Of a DNA stretch of 30,264 nucleotides, positions 1 to 7,236 are shown one piece after another (within the stretch, counting starts at the first letter, position 1; every line of letters begins with the position of its first letter). Below the pieces are notes generated by a model that did no database searches, was not told the origin of the DNA, and saw only the letters and a list, made by a program, of their open reading frames with translations. Source of the stretch: an uncultured Bacillaceae bacterium (GTDB lineage: Bacteria; Bacillota; Bacilli; Bacillales; Caldibacillaceae); NCBI GenBank assembly GCA_937951955.1, contig CALGAD010000159.1:1-30264 (forward strand), in the 5' to 3' direction. A program made the position numbers and the translations under genes.

Positions 1-50
1 TAAAATGCCACCGGCTTTTTTTCATTCTAGAGGCGAGTTTTGTCCCAGCC

Positions 51-452
51 TCATTCTGATGATATAAGAATAGAATTTGACTCTATCCATATCGCAATTT
101 CTTCTATCGGCGGTTTTTCTGTAACTACTTTTACTGTAAAGTCTTCTGCTTCTTGTTCGGATACGATTAACTCATATCCATTCAGCCGAAGGAATAGATA
201 TAATGCTGCAAACCCAGTTCTTTTATTAGCATTAAAAAAGGGATGATTTTGGCAAAGACTGGCATATAAAGCAGCTGCTTTTAACCAAATAGTCGGGTAA
301 GCATCTTTACTAAAAATTGTTTGCTTTGGTCGATTAACAGCGCTGCTTAAAAGGTTATAATCTTTAACACCTATTTGCTCATTTGGAGTATACTTTTTGA
401 TCATCATGTAATTAATCTGAATGACTTCTTTTTCCGTCAAATACCTAACCAA
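51..452 (-). CDS. doc: Fic/Doc-family toxin (death-on-curing type)
   Basis: 133-residue protein with the Fic-fold signature HPFFNANKR at residues 70-78. Family knowledge: Doc toxins use this loop to phosphorylate elongation factor EF-Tu and arrest translation, while other Fic proteins transfer AMP. The length (about 125-135 aa) and the start of the fold (Y-L-T near the N terminus) fit Doc. The start is TTG at 450-452, preceded by a GAGGGAG Shine-Dalgarno at 462-468 with a 7-nt gap; no ATG gives the conserved N terminus. The antitoxin gene ends 15 nt upstream on the same strand, so the two form an operon with antitoxin first. The motif is intact, so the toxin may be active. Phosphorylation rather than AMPylation is inferred from overall Doc likeness. 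Confidence 0.88.
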   Translation of the reverse strand: MVRYLTEKEVIQINYMMIKKYTPNEQIGVKDYNLLSSAVNRPKQTIFSKDAYPTIWLKAAALYASLCQNHPFFNANKRTGFAALYLFLRLNGYELIVSEQEAEDFTVKVVTEKPPIEEIAIWIESNSILISSE

Positions 453-467
453 TGGTATACTCCCTCA

Positions 468-725
468 CTATCTTTTGGCTAGATTTCGCAAGGTATTATC
501 ATATTTGTCAAATAGGTGTTTTACTCCCTCTAAAAAATCGTTGTCAATGTTTAATTCCTCTAAAAGTTCAGTATCGATAGGTGTATGTTTTTTGATTGTC
601 ACGCTACCATTATCTTCAAGAATAAACTTTATTTCATCGCCTTGTTTAGCCCGAATATGATCCAATACTTCTTGTGGTAAGGTGATACCTAAGCTGTTCC
701 CAATTTTAGTGATTTTCCTTTCCAT
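468..725 (-). CDS. AbrB/MazE-type antitoxin of the Doc pair
   Basis: 85-residue protein. Residues 1-45 have the swapped-hairpin AbrB/SpoVT/MazE DNA-binding pattern (a KIGNSLGITLP core followed by a second strand ending in VTIKK). The acidic C-terminal half (TELLEELNIDNDF...) would bind and neutralise the toxin. Canonical Doc is paired with Phd; pairing with an AbrB-type antitoxin is known but less common. I chose the ATG at 723-725 because GGTGGTGA precedes it by 5 nt; an in-frame ATG at 738-740 would add five residues. The promoter at 786-815 contains three 9-bp repeats, which fits autorepression by this protein. The toxin gene follows after 15 nt. Confidence 0.85.
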   Translation of the reverse strand: MERKITKIGNSLGITLPQEVLDHIRAKQGDEIKFILEDNGSVTIKKHTPIDTELLEELNIDNDFLEGVKHLFDKYDNTLRNLAKR

Positions 726-785
726 CTCATTCACCACCATTTAAATTAATACCCCCTATTCTTTATTATACTTCAACCCCTTTAA

Positions 786-815
786 ATTATAACGGTTATA
801 ACTGTTATAATTCAA
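786..815 (-). promoter_or_regulatory. Promoter of the antitoxin-toxin operon
   Basis: On the minus strand a TTGAAT -35 (810-815) and a TATAAT -10 (786-791) are separated by 18 bp, about 60 nt upstream of the antitoxin start. The spacer is filled by the repeat array described separately, so a protein bound there would block RNA polymerase. Confidence 0.6.
787..813. repeat. Three tandem 9-bp repeats, likely antitoxin operator
   Basis: TTATAACGG, TTATAACTG and TTATAATTC lie head to tail at 787, 796 and 805. Each contains the self-complementary TTATAA, so the array is also a set of overlapping palindromes with a 9-bp period. It lies between the -35 and -10 of the toxin-antitoxin promoter. Use as an autoregulatory operator is inferred from position. 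Confidence 0.55.
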
Positions 816-827
816 TAAAACTGTAAT

Positions 828-855
828 AAAAAAATCGAGGGGCAATTTGCTCCTC
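828..855 (-). terminator. Stem-loop with T-run on the minus strand
   Basis: Complementary arms 837-845 and 846-855 (GAGGGGCAA against TTTGCTCCTC, one wobble) are followed on the minus strand by seven T (828-834). It would stop minus-strand transcription entering the toxin-antitoxin operon. No minus-strand gene is visible upstream of it, so it may be a relic. Confidence 0.55.
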
Positions 856-1001
856 TTTAATGTAGAACCACGTTAGCCCCTATCGTTGGCCTTCATTTTT
901 TCTTTATGTCCCACTCCTATTTTATTTTTTCTGTATTAAAACTGTACTAATAGGGTAAACGAATAGTCAAAAAATTCCTCTTTATCACAAAAGTATAAAG
1001 G

Positions 1002-1194
1002 GAATTTTTACCTGAAAATCTAAAACTGAAATGGCAATTATGCCAGGATTATGCAAGTTTACCAGAACAAGAAAGGAGTTATTACAATTTTTCTAAAATA
1101 ATAAAATGATGAAAGTATGTGGAATCTTGCAGAACTGTATCAAAATAATATTAGTACAGATGTTATAAACAAATATGGTACAGAATTTTTCTGA
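1002..1194 (+). pseudogene. Decayed coding remnant, frameshifted
   Basis: Two protein-like open stretches overlap in different frames. The first (1002-1109) reads EFLPENLKLKW... to a TGA after an A-rich run. The second (1105-1194) continues with DESMWNLAELYQ... and ends KYGTEFF-stop. A single-base shift in the A-rich run near 1097-1107 would join them into about 62 residues. There is no start codon or ribosome-binding site, and the upstream frame is closed. The second part faintly recalls the TipAS ligand-binding domain of some MerR regulators (acidic-W-LAELY...KYG pattern), but this is too weak for an assignment. The rest of the 726-1447 gap holds no gene I can support. Confidence 0.35.
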
Positions 1195-1230
1195 TAGAAT
1201 TTTTTCTTCGTTTTTGGTCAGACAAAATAG

Positions 1231-1260
1231 TTGACGGCACGAATTTCGTTAGTGTAAACT
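1231..1260 (+). promoter_or_regulatory. Possible pdhA promoter
   Basis: TTGACG at 1231 and TAAACT at 1255 are spaced 18 bp in the AT-rich leader of pdhA. The -10 is a four-of-six match, so this is only a candidate. It would leave a leader of about 180 nt. Confidence 0.3.
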
Positions 1261-1447
1261 ATATGTAAAAGTTGTATTAATTTTTTATTCCAAAATAATA
1301 GTACAGTTTTCAAACGTGGTGATTATTTTCCGTATTTAGCGAAGAACACGGACAGTGTAATTACGCTGCGGAAAAAATGTTTCTTTTTTGCCACCTTTGG
1401 CAAACTATAATCAATCATAAAATTAAAAGGAAAGGAAGAAGTGGCAA

Positions 1448-2566
1448 ATGGCTGCAAAATCCAAAACTGCTAGTTTCGATTTGTCCAATCAAAAGGATGT
1501 AATCGAAAAAGAATTTCCGATGTTGCAAATTTTGAACGAAGAAGGGGAAGTTGTTAACGAGGCGGCAATGCCTGACCTGACCGATGAACAGCTTCAAGAA
1601 TTAATGCGTCGCATGGTGTTTACAAGAATCCTTGATCAACGAAGCACTTCATTAAACCGTCAAGGACGTTTAGGATTCTATGCACCTACAGCAGGTCAAG
1701 AAGCTTCCATGATCGGCTCCCATTTTGCCCTTGATAAAGAGGATTTCATCTTAGGCGGATATCGGGATATTCCTCAATTGATTTACCACGGAGTTCCATT
1801 GTATCAAGCTTTCTTATGGTCCCGCGGACACTATCAAGGTGGAAATTTCCCTGAGGGAGTCAATGCTATACCACCACAAATTATCATCGGTGCCCAATAC
1901 ATTCAAACAGCTGGTGTAGCCCTCGGTATTAAGAAGAGAGGCGAAAAATCAGTTGCCATTACATATACCGGTGATGGCGGTACGTCTCAAGGGGACTTCT
2001 ACGAAGGAATCAACTTTGCAGGCGCCTATCAAGTTCCGGCAATCTTTGTCGTACAAAACAACCAGTTTGCTATTTCCACTCCACGGGAAAAACAAACAGC
2101 TGCGAAAACATTAGCACAAAAAGCAGTAGCTGCTGGAATTCCTGGTATTCAAGTGGACGGAATGGACGTGCTTGCTGTTTATAAAGCGACGAAAGATGCA
2201 CGTGAACGGGCCATTAACGGTGAAGGTCCGACATTAATTGAAACGGTATGTTATCGTTACGGTCCTCACACATTGAGCGGTGACGATCCGACAAGATATC
2301 GCTCCAAAGAATTAGATGACGAATGGGTGAAAAAAGACCCGCTCATCCGTTTCCGCAAGTTCTTAGAGAAGAAAGGTCTATGGAATGAGGAAATGGAGCA
2401 ACAAACCATTGAAGATGCGAAAGAACAAGTAAAAGAAGCCATTAAACAAGCAGACCAAGCTCCAAAACAAAAAGTTACGGATTTAATTTCCATCATGCAT
2501 GAAGGCGAGTTGCCATACCACTTACAAGAACAATACGAAATCTACAAAGAAAAGGAGTCGAAGTAA
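1448..2566 (+). CDS. pdhA: Pyruvate dehydrogenase E1 component, alpha subunit
   Basis: 372 residues, the usual length for the Bacillus protein. With PdhB it forms the thiamine-diphosphate E1 enzyme that decarboxylates pyruvate and acetylates the lipoyl groups of E2. The ThDP/Mg motif runs from GDGG at 175-178 to the paired NN at 204-205. The RYGPHTLSGDDPTRYR loop near 270 is the conserved active-site loop. The N-terminal block MPDLTDEQLQELMRRMVFTR matches what I recall of B. subtilis PdhA almost residue for residue. The ATG follows a purine-rich AAAGGAAAGGAAG stretch. pdhB starts one base after the stop codon, so the two subunits are translationally coupled. First gene of the pdhABCD operon. 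Confidence 0.97.
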   Translation: MAAKSKTASFDLSNQKDVIEKEFPMLQILNEEGEVVNEAAMPDLTDEQLQELMRRMVFTRILDQRSTSLNRQGRLGFYAPTAGQEASMIGSHFALDKEDFILGGYRDIPQLIYHGVPLYQAFLWSRGHYQGGNFPEGVNAIPPQIIIGAQYIQTAGVALGIKKRGEKSVAITYTGDGGTSQGDFYEGINFAGAYQVPAIFVVQNNQFAISTPREKQTAAKTLAQKAVAAGIPGIQVDGMDVLAVYKATKDARERAINGEGPTLIETVCYRYGPHTLSGDDPTRYRSKELDDEWVKKDPLIRFRKFLEKKGLWNEEMEQQTIEDAKEQVKEAIKQADQAPKQKVTDLISIMHEGELPYHLQEQYEIYKEKESK

Positions 2567-2567
2567 G

Positions 2568-3545
2568 ATGGCTCAAATGACGATGATTCAGGCTATTACT
2601 GATGCATTAGATATAGAATTAAAACGCGACGAAAATGTTTTGATTTTTGGAGAAGACGTTGGCGTTAACGGCGGTGTTTTCCGGGCAACGGAAGGATTGC
2701 ATGCAAAATACGGTGAAGAGCGTGTGTTTGACACACCGCTTGCAGAGTCCGGAATCGGTGGGCTTGCCATCGGTTTGGCATTAAAAGGATACCGTCCTGT
2801 ACCGGAAATTCAATTCTTCGGTTTCGTTTTTGAAGTAATGGACTCCATCGCTGGACAAATGAGCCGGCTCCGTTTCCGTTCTGGCGGTAAATACAATATG
2901 CCGATTACCATTCGTTCACCATTCGGTGGGGGTGTTGCGACACCTGAACTTCATGCCGATAGTTTAGAAGGAATGGTTGCACAAATTCCGGGATTGAAAG
3001 TGGTTATCCCTTCCACACCTTACGATGCAAAAGGTCTATTAATTTCTGCTATTCGTGATGAAGATCCGGTCATCTTCCTCGAGCATATGAAACTGTACCG
3101 TTCTTTCCGTCAGGAAGTTCCTGAAGGTGAATACACGATTCCTCTTGGTAAAGCGGATGTAAAACGGGAAGGTACAGATATTACCTTAATCGCCTACGGT
3201 GCCATGGTTCAGGAATCGTTGAAAGCTGCAGATGAATTAGAAAAAGAAGGAATTTCTGCAGAAGTGATTGACTTACGGACAATTGTTCCGCTTGATATCG
3301 AAACGATCATTGCTTCAGTAGAAAAAACGAATCGTGCAGTTGTTGTACAGGAAGCACAAAAACAAGCCGGTATTGCAGCAAATGTTGTTGCTGAAATCAA
3401 CGAACGTGCAATCTTAAGCTTAGAAGCTCCTGTATTCAGAGTGGCTGCACCGGATACGGTATATCCTTTCGCCCAGGCTGAATCCGTATGGCTTCCAAAT
3501 TATAAAGATATTGTCGAAACAGCGAAAAAAGCAATTAACTTCTAA
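2568..3545 (+). CDS. pdhB: Pyruvate dehydrogenase E1 component, beta subunit
   Basis: 325 residues, the family length. Partner of PdhA; it completes the ThDP site and contacts the E2 peripheral-subunit-binding domain. Near the N terminus are the transketolase-like GEDVG motif and the EGLHAKYGEERVFDTPLAES block; the C-terminal half has the RTIVPLD and VVVQEAQ blocks of the transketolase C domain. The start is the ATG at 2568-2570 (MAQMTMIQAITDAL), with an AAAGGAG site inside the end of pdhA; the open frame extends upstream only because it overlaps pdhA in another frame. A 137-nt gap containing a strong stem-loop separates it from pdhC, so the E1 and E2/E3 parts of the operon may be expressed at different levels. 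Confidence 0.97.
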   Translation: MAQMTMIQAITDALDIELKRDENVLIFGEDVGVNGGVFRATEGLHAKYGEERVFDTPLAESGIGGLAIGLALKGYRPVPEIQFFGFVFEVMDSIAGQMSRLRFRSGGKYNMPITIRSPFGGGVATPELHADSLEGMVAQIPGLKVVIPSTPYDAKGLLISAIRDEDPVIFLEHMKLYRSFRQEVPEGEYTIPLGKADVKREGTDITLIAYGAMVQESLKAADELEKEGISAEVIDLRTIVPLDIETIIASVEKTNRAVVVQEAQKQAGIAANVVAEINERAILSLEAPVFRVAAPDTVYPFAQAESVWLPNYKDIVETAKKAINF

Positions 3546-3571
3546 TGAAACATCCGTATGCAATCAAATAG

Positions 3572-3605
3572 AAGAAGGTTGGACGACGAAAATCGTCCCC
3601 TTCTT
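3572..3605 (+). terminator. Stem-loop between pdhB and pdhC (partial terminator or processing site)
   Basis: The arms AAGAAGG-tt-GGACGA and TCGTCC-CCTTCTT pair perfectly apart from a two-base bulge, with a 6-nt loop (3587-3592). The tract that follows is T-rich but interrupted (TTCTTTTCCTCTCTTT), so read-through is likely. The hairpin could set the ratio of E1 to E2/E3 or protect the 3' end of a pdhAB message. Confidence 0.6.
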
Positions 3606-3682
3606 TTCCTCTCTTTGATTGGGAAAGATCTTGTTCGGTTTGCCAATACTAACAATTGAGAATGAATTTAGGAGGGTTACCT

Positions 3683-5278
3683 GTGGCATTTGAATTTAAA
3701 TTACATGACATCGGGGAAGGTATTGCTGAAGGTGAAGTCGTCAAGTGGTATGTGAAACCCGGTGATGAAGTAAATGAAGATGATGTGATCTGTGAAATCC
3801 AAAATGACAAGTCCGTTGTAGAAATCCCTTCTCCTGTAAGTGGGAAAGTACTCGAGATTAAAGTACAAGAAGGGGAAACCGCAGTAGTTGGACAAACATT
3901 GATTACGTTTGACGCCCCTGGATATGAAAATAATACAGCAGATGATACACAAGAAGTAGCTGCACAAGAGCAAACGAATGCAGGAGGAGTTGCCTTGTTT
4001 GAATTTAAGCTACACGATATCGGTGAAGGAATTGCTGAAGGTGAAGTCGTCAAATGGTATGTTAAAGAAGGCGACGATGTTAAAGAGGACGATGTGATTT
4101 GTGAAATCCAAAATGATAAGTCCGTCGTAGAAATTCCTTCCCCTGTAAATGGAAAAGTACTCGAGATTAAAGTACAGGAAGGGGAAACCGCAGTAGTCGG
4201 ACAAACATTAATTACCTTTGATGCTCCGGGATATGCACCACAAACATCCAGTGAAGAAGCACCTGCTCCTGTTCAAGAAGTAAAAGCAGCTCAAGCGCCT
4301 GCAGCAGCTCCTCAAGCAGCACAAGCTAGTGTGGATCCGAACCGGAAAGTAATCGCAATGCCTAGCGTAAGAAAATATGCCCGTGATAAAGGTGTGGATA
4401 TCCGCCTTGTTCCAGGAACAGGTAAAAACGGTCGCGTATTAAAATCCGATATTGATGCCTTCCTTGCTGGTGGAACACAAGCTCAAGCAGAAACTGCGCC
4501 AGTTGAAGCAGCTGCTCAACCTGCTAAAGATGAAGCTGTTAAGAAAACAGCACCGGTTATTCCACAAGATACGCTATATCCTGAAACACGCGAGAAAATC
4601 AGTGGTATCCGGAAAGTTATTGCCGAGAAAATGGTTGAGTCGAAGACAACTGCTCCTCACGTCACATTAATGGATGAAGTAGATGTGACAAAATTGGTGG
4701 CACACCGGAAGAAATACAAAGAAATGGCTGCTGAAAAAGGAATTAAACTTACCTTCTTACCTTATGTTGTGAAAGCATTGGTTAGCGCCTTGCGTGAATA
4801 TCCGGCATTGAATCAATCACTGGATCTGGAAACAAACGAAATTGTCCAAAGACATTATTACAATATCGGGATTGCCGCTGATACCGATCGCGGTTTAGTC
4901 GTACCGGTTGTTAAAGACGCAGATCGCAAGCCGATGTTGACAATTTCTCAAGAAATTAACGAATTAGCTGTGAAAGCTCGTGACGGTAAGCTTACACCAG
5001 ATGAAATGCGTGGAGGCTCCGCTACCATTTCCAATCTCGGCTCAGCTGGAGGAAAATGGTTTACACCCGTGCTAAATTATCCTGAGTCTGTTATACTAGG
5101 AATTGGAAGAATTTTTGAAAAGCCGATTGTGCGCGATGGCGAAATTGTTGCAGCACCCGTTTTAGCACTCTCATTAAGCTTTGACCACCGCCTCATCGAT
5201 GGTGCAACAGGTCAAAAAGCTTTAAACCATATTAAACGGTTGCTCAACGACCCAGAATTATTACTAATGGAGGCGTAA
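3683..5278 (+). CDS. pdhC: Dihydrolipoyl acetyltransferase (PDH E2) with two lipoyl domains
   Basis: 531 residues, about 90 more than the B. subtilis or G. stearothermophilus E2. Order: lipoyl domain 1 (about 2-80, lysine K43 in DKSVVEIP), a short linker, lipoyl domain 2 (about 105-183, lysine K146 in the same motif), an Ala/Pro/Gln linker, the peripheral-subunit-binding domain (about 223-260, MPSVRKYARDKGVDI), a second Ala-rich linker, and the acetyltransferase core ending in SFDHRLIDGA with catalytic H502 and D506. The core assembles the complex and transfers acetyl from lipoate to CoA. The start is GTG at 3683-3685, seven bases after GGAGG; the ATG further upstream has no site. The extra domain arises from an in-frame 309-bp tandem duplication that retained a ribosome-binding site and start-like codon (described separately). 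Confidence 0.97.
   Translation: MAFEFKLHDIGEGIAEGEVVKWYVKPGDEVNEDDVICEIQNDKSVVEIPSPVSGKVLEIKVQEGETAVVGQTLITFDAPGYENNTADDTQEVAAQEQTNAGGVALFEFKLHDIGEGIAEGEVVKWYVKEGDDVKEDDVICEIQNDKSVVEIPSPVNGKVLEIKVQEGETAVVGQTLITFDAPGYAPQTSSEEAPAPVQEVKAAQAPAAAPQAAQASVDPNRKVIAMPSVRKYARDKGVDIRLVPGTGKNGRVLKSDIDAFLAGGTQAQAETAPVEAAAQPAKDEAVKKTAPVIPQDTLYPETREKISGIRKVIAEKMVESKTTAPHVTLMDEVDVTKLVAHRKKYKEMAAEKGIKLTFLPYVVKALVSALREYPALNQSLDLETNEIVQRHYYNIGIAADTDRGLVVPVVKDADRKPMLTISQEINELAVKARDGKLTPDEMRGGSATISNLGSAGGKWFTPVLNYPESVILGIGRIFEKPIVRDGEIVAAPVLALSLSFDHRLIDGATGQKALNHIKRLLNDPELLLMEA
3689..3925 (+). repeat. Lipoyl-domain repeat, copy 1
   Basis: Coding repeat of 237 bp, matched at exactly 309 bp (103 codons) downstream by 3998-4234. 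Differences are mostly third-base changes, and stretches such as the GTACTCGAGATTAAAGTACA block are identical. Confidence 0.9.
3982..3997 (+). promoter_or_regulatory. Internal ribosome-binding site and TTG within pdhC
   Basis: AGGAGGAG (3982-3989) lies seven bases (counting from GGAGG) before an in-frame TTG (3995-3997, codon 105), right at the start of lipoyl domain 2. This copies the layout of the true start (GGAGG, 7 nt, GTG, then TTTGAATTTAA). Initiation here would give a 427-residue E2 with one lipoyl domain. Whether it is used is unknown. Confidence 0.5.
3998..4234 (+). repeat. Lipoyl-domain repeat, copy 2
   Basis: Second copy of the 237-bp lipoyl-domain coding repeat. The two encoded domains differ by only a few residues, which indicates a recent duplication or continuing gene conversion. 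Confidence 0.9.
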
Positions 5279-5282
5279 CAGA

Positions 5283-6707
5283 ATGGTAGTAGGAGATTTC
5301 CCTATTGAGAGAGACACAATAGTCATCGGCGCAGGTCCTGGAGGATATGTAGCGGCGATCCGGGCCAGCCAATTAGGTCAAAAAGTGACGATTATTGAAA
5401 AGCAACAAACATTAGGTGGCGTCTGCTTAAACGTTGGATGTATCCCTTCCAAGGCGATGATTCATGCTAGCCACTTATATCAAGATATGCAAAATGCCTC
5501 TGAGCTAGGCATTACAGCCAGCGACATCAAAGTTGACTGGTCTAAAGTACAGGCATACCGTGCTGGTGTTGTTAATAAATTAACAAGTGGCATCAGTGCC
5601 TTAATGAAAGGTAACAATATTGAAGTTGTACATGGTGAGGCATTTTTCGTTGATGATCATACATTGCGCGTGATCAACGAAAATAGTGCTCAAACATATA
5701 AATTTAACAATGCAATTATCGCAACGGGTTCCAGTCCGATTGAATTACCGAACTTTAAGTTTTCAAAACGGGTTCTCGATTCAACAAGACTGTTAGAACT
5801 CGAAGAACTTCCGGAATCCCTTGTCGTCATCGGTGGCGGTGTCATCGGTGTCGAGCTCGGAACGGTATATGCTAACTTCGGAACAAAAGTAACCATTTTA
5901 GAAGGTACGAAAGAACTGTTCGCCGGAAGTTACGAAAAAGCCATGACAGCTCTTGTGAAGAGAAACTTGAAGAAAAAAGGTGCTGAAGTCATCACTAATG
6001 CCATGGCTCAAGGTGTGGAAGAAAAAGAAGACGGCGTAGTCGTCACATATGAACATAAAGGTGAAACGAAAACTGTTGAAGCCGATTATGTCGCGGTTGT
6101 TGTCGGACGCCGTCCAAACACTGCAGAAATCGGTTTAGAACAGGCCGGTGTAAAAGTTAATGAACGTGGTCTAATTGAAGTGGACAAACAATGCCGTACG
6201 AATGTTCCGAATATCTATGCGATCGGTGATATTGTCCCGGGACCGCAATTGGCACACAAAGCATCTTATGAAGCTAAAATTGCCGCAGCAGCAATTTCCG
6301 GCTTGAAAGATGAAATAGATTACCTCGGCATTCCTGCTGTTGTATACGGCGAACCTGAACTTGCTTCCGTTGGTTATACTGAAAAACAAGCGAAAGAAGA
6401 AGGAATTGAAGTTGAAGTCGGTCAATTCCCTTATGCTGCTAACGGCCGTTCCCTCGGTATGAACAATGCCGAAGGTTTCTTCAAACTCGTCGCACGGAAG
6501 GAAGACGGAGTCATTATCGGCGGGCAGATTGCTGGACCGAATGCTTCTGACTTAATCGCTGAAGTTGGTGTGGCTATTGAATGCGGCCTTACAGCTGAGG
6601 ATATTGCTCTTACCATTCACGCCCACCCGACCTTCAGTGAAATGGCAGCCCAAGCCGCAGAAATTATTCTCGGTATGCCAACAGACACGATCGTTAAAAA
6701 GAAATAA
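5283..6707 (+). CDS. pdhD: Dihydrolipoyl dehydrogenase (PDH E3)
   Basis: 474 residues, the normal length. Flavoprotein that reoxidises the dihydrolipoyl groups of E2 and passes electrons to NAD+. FAD-binding GAGPGGYVAAIRA lies at about 17-29 and the redox disulfide is C48/C53 in GGVCLNVGCIPSKA. The NAD-binding GGGVIGVE motif lies near 184-191, a second FAD motif is NVPNIYAIGDI, and the C-terminal dimer-interface HAHPTFSE carries the catalytic His448-Glu453 pair. The ATG at 5283 follows GGAGG (5269-5273) located in the last codons of pdhC, so translation is coupled. Last gene of the operon; a strong terminator follows at 6730-6768. The protein probably also serves 2-oxoglutarate or branched-chain dehydrogenase complexes unless they have their own E3. 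Confidence 0.97.
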   Translation: MVVGDFPIERDTIVIGAGPGGYVAAIRASQLGQKVTIIEKQQTLGGVCLNVGCIPSKAMIHASHLYQDMQNASELGITASDIKVDWSKVQAYRAGVVNKLTSGISALMKGNNIEVVHGEAFFVDDHTLRVINENSAQTYKFNNAIIATGSSPIELPNFKFSKRVLDSTRLLELEELPESLVVIGGGVIGVELGTVYANFGTKVTILEGTKELFAGSYEKAMTALVKRNLKKKGAEVITNAMAQGVEEKEDGVVVTYEHKGETKTVEADYVAVVVGRRPNTAEIGLEQAGVKVNERGLIEVDKQCRTNVPNIYAIGDIVPGPQLAHKASYEAKIAAAAISGLKDEIDYLGIPAVVYGEPELASVGYTEKQAKEEGIEVEVGQFPYAANGRSLGMNNAEGFFKLVARKEDGVIIGGQIAGPNASDLIAEVGVAIECGLTAEDIALTIHAHPTFSEMAAQAAEIILGMPTDTIVKKK

Positions 6708-6729
6708 ATTTCGAATGAAATTTCACATA

Positions 6730-6768
6730 CAAGTGGAGAAACGCTCTGTTTCCTCCACTTGTTTTTTT
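6730..6768 (+). terminator. pdh operon terminator
   Basis: Arms CAAGTGGAG (6730-6738) and CTCCACTTG (6753-6761), with further AAAC/GTTT pairing inside, are followed by seven T. Confidence 0.9.
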
Positions 6769-6886
6769 ATGTATGTTTATACCCGCAATCTCTCGTTCCT
6801 TCTTTTCTCCACCCCTTTGATGATTTTTACTCCGAGCATTCGATAAAAAAATGTGATTATGTATAAAAACAGTACAAACATTTTTG

Positions 6887-6915
6887 TTGACAAACAATAT
6901 GGTGCAACATAAAAT
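6887..6915 (+). promoter_or_regulatory. Strong sigma-A promoter of the SR1-like RNA
   Basis: A consensus TTGACA (6887-6892), 17-bp spacer and TAAAAT (6910-6915) predict a start near 6922. In B. subtilis the sr1 promoter is repressed by CcpN under glycolytic conditions. The sequence TATGACACATT at 6932-6942 resembles the CcpN motif as I remember it (TRTGHYATAYW, one mismatch), but this needs checking. Confidence 0.75.
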
Positions 6916-6980
6916 AAAAATAAATAAATAGTATGACACATTTAAGGAATAATATATATTAAACAAAGGGAGAGGGAATT

Positions 6981-7106
6981 ATGGGACAGATTGTATGTCA
7001 AGCTTGCGGGAAAACAATTGATTATTATGATGCGGAAAAGGTAACTGTGTTATACGGTAAGTGCATGAACTGCCATGATCACGATTGCCAGTGCGACAAA
7101 CATTGA
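6981..7106 (+). CDS. GapA-binding peptide SR1P
   Basis: 41-residue peptide beginning MGQIVCQACGKTI, with YDAEKVTVLYGKC in the middle; this closely follows the B. subtilis SR1P peptide (39 residues) as I recall it. The cysteines form two pairs (C6/C9 and C28/C31) with a trailing CQC (C36, C38) and several histidines, suggesting a small metal-bound knuckle. The ATG follows GGGAGAGGG by a few bases. In B. subtilis SR1P binds glyceraldehyde-3-phosphate dehydrogenase GapA and promotes the GapA-RNase J1 interaction. The position directly after pdhD is the same as in B. subtilis, although speA, which follows there, is missing here. The C-terminal His/Cys-rich tail (HDHDCQCDKH) differs from B. subtilis. 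Confidence 0.85.
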   Translation: MGQIVCQACGKTIDYYDAEKVTVLYGKCMNCHDHDCQCDKH

Positions 7107-7199
7107 GGAGTCAATTGACGTTCATGGGCATTTCAACGATTTGCTTTATATCCTGAAAAAACAAAAAAATTTTGTTTTGCTCGAGAATCAAAAAATAGC

Positions 7200-7236
7200 G
7201 GCGGGCTTTGTCTAAAAAGCCAGCCCTAAATTTTTT
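7200..7236 (+). terminator. Terminator after the SR1P gene
   Basis: Arms GGC-g-GGCTTT (7200-7209) and AAAGCC-a-GCC (7216-7225) pair with one mismatch and are followed by TAAA and six T (7231-7236). Confidence 0.65.

Larger units (their letters stand above)
6922..7236 (+). ncRNA. sr1: SR1-like dual-function RNA (predicted extent)
   Basis: Inferred from the promoter at 6887-6915, the SR1P reading frame at 6981-7106 and the terminator at 7200-7236. In B. subtilis SR1 is about 205 nt, encodes SR1P and base-pairs with ahrC mRNA. The predicted RNA here is about 315 nt, so either the 3' part is longer or an earlier end is used (an A/T-only hairpin lies near 7155-7178). The base-pairing function cannot be judged because ahrC is not in the window. 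Confidence 0.5.

Noticed and set aside
4452..4670. Plus-strand frame inside pdhC
   Set aside because: Shifted frame of the Ala/Pro-rich linker, low complexity, no start signal.
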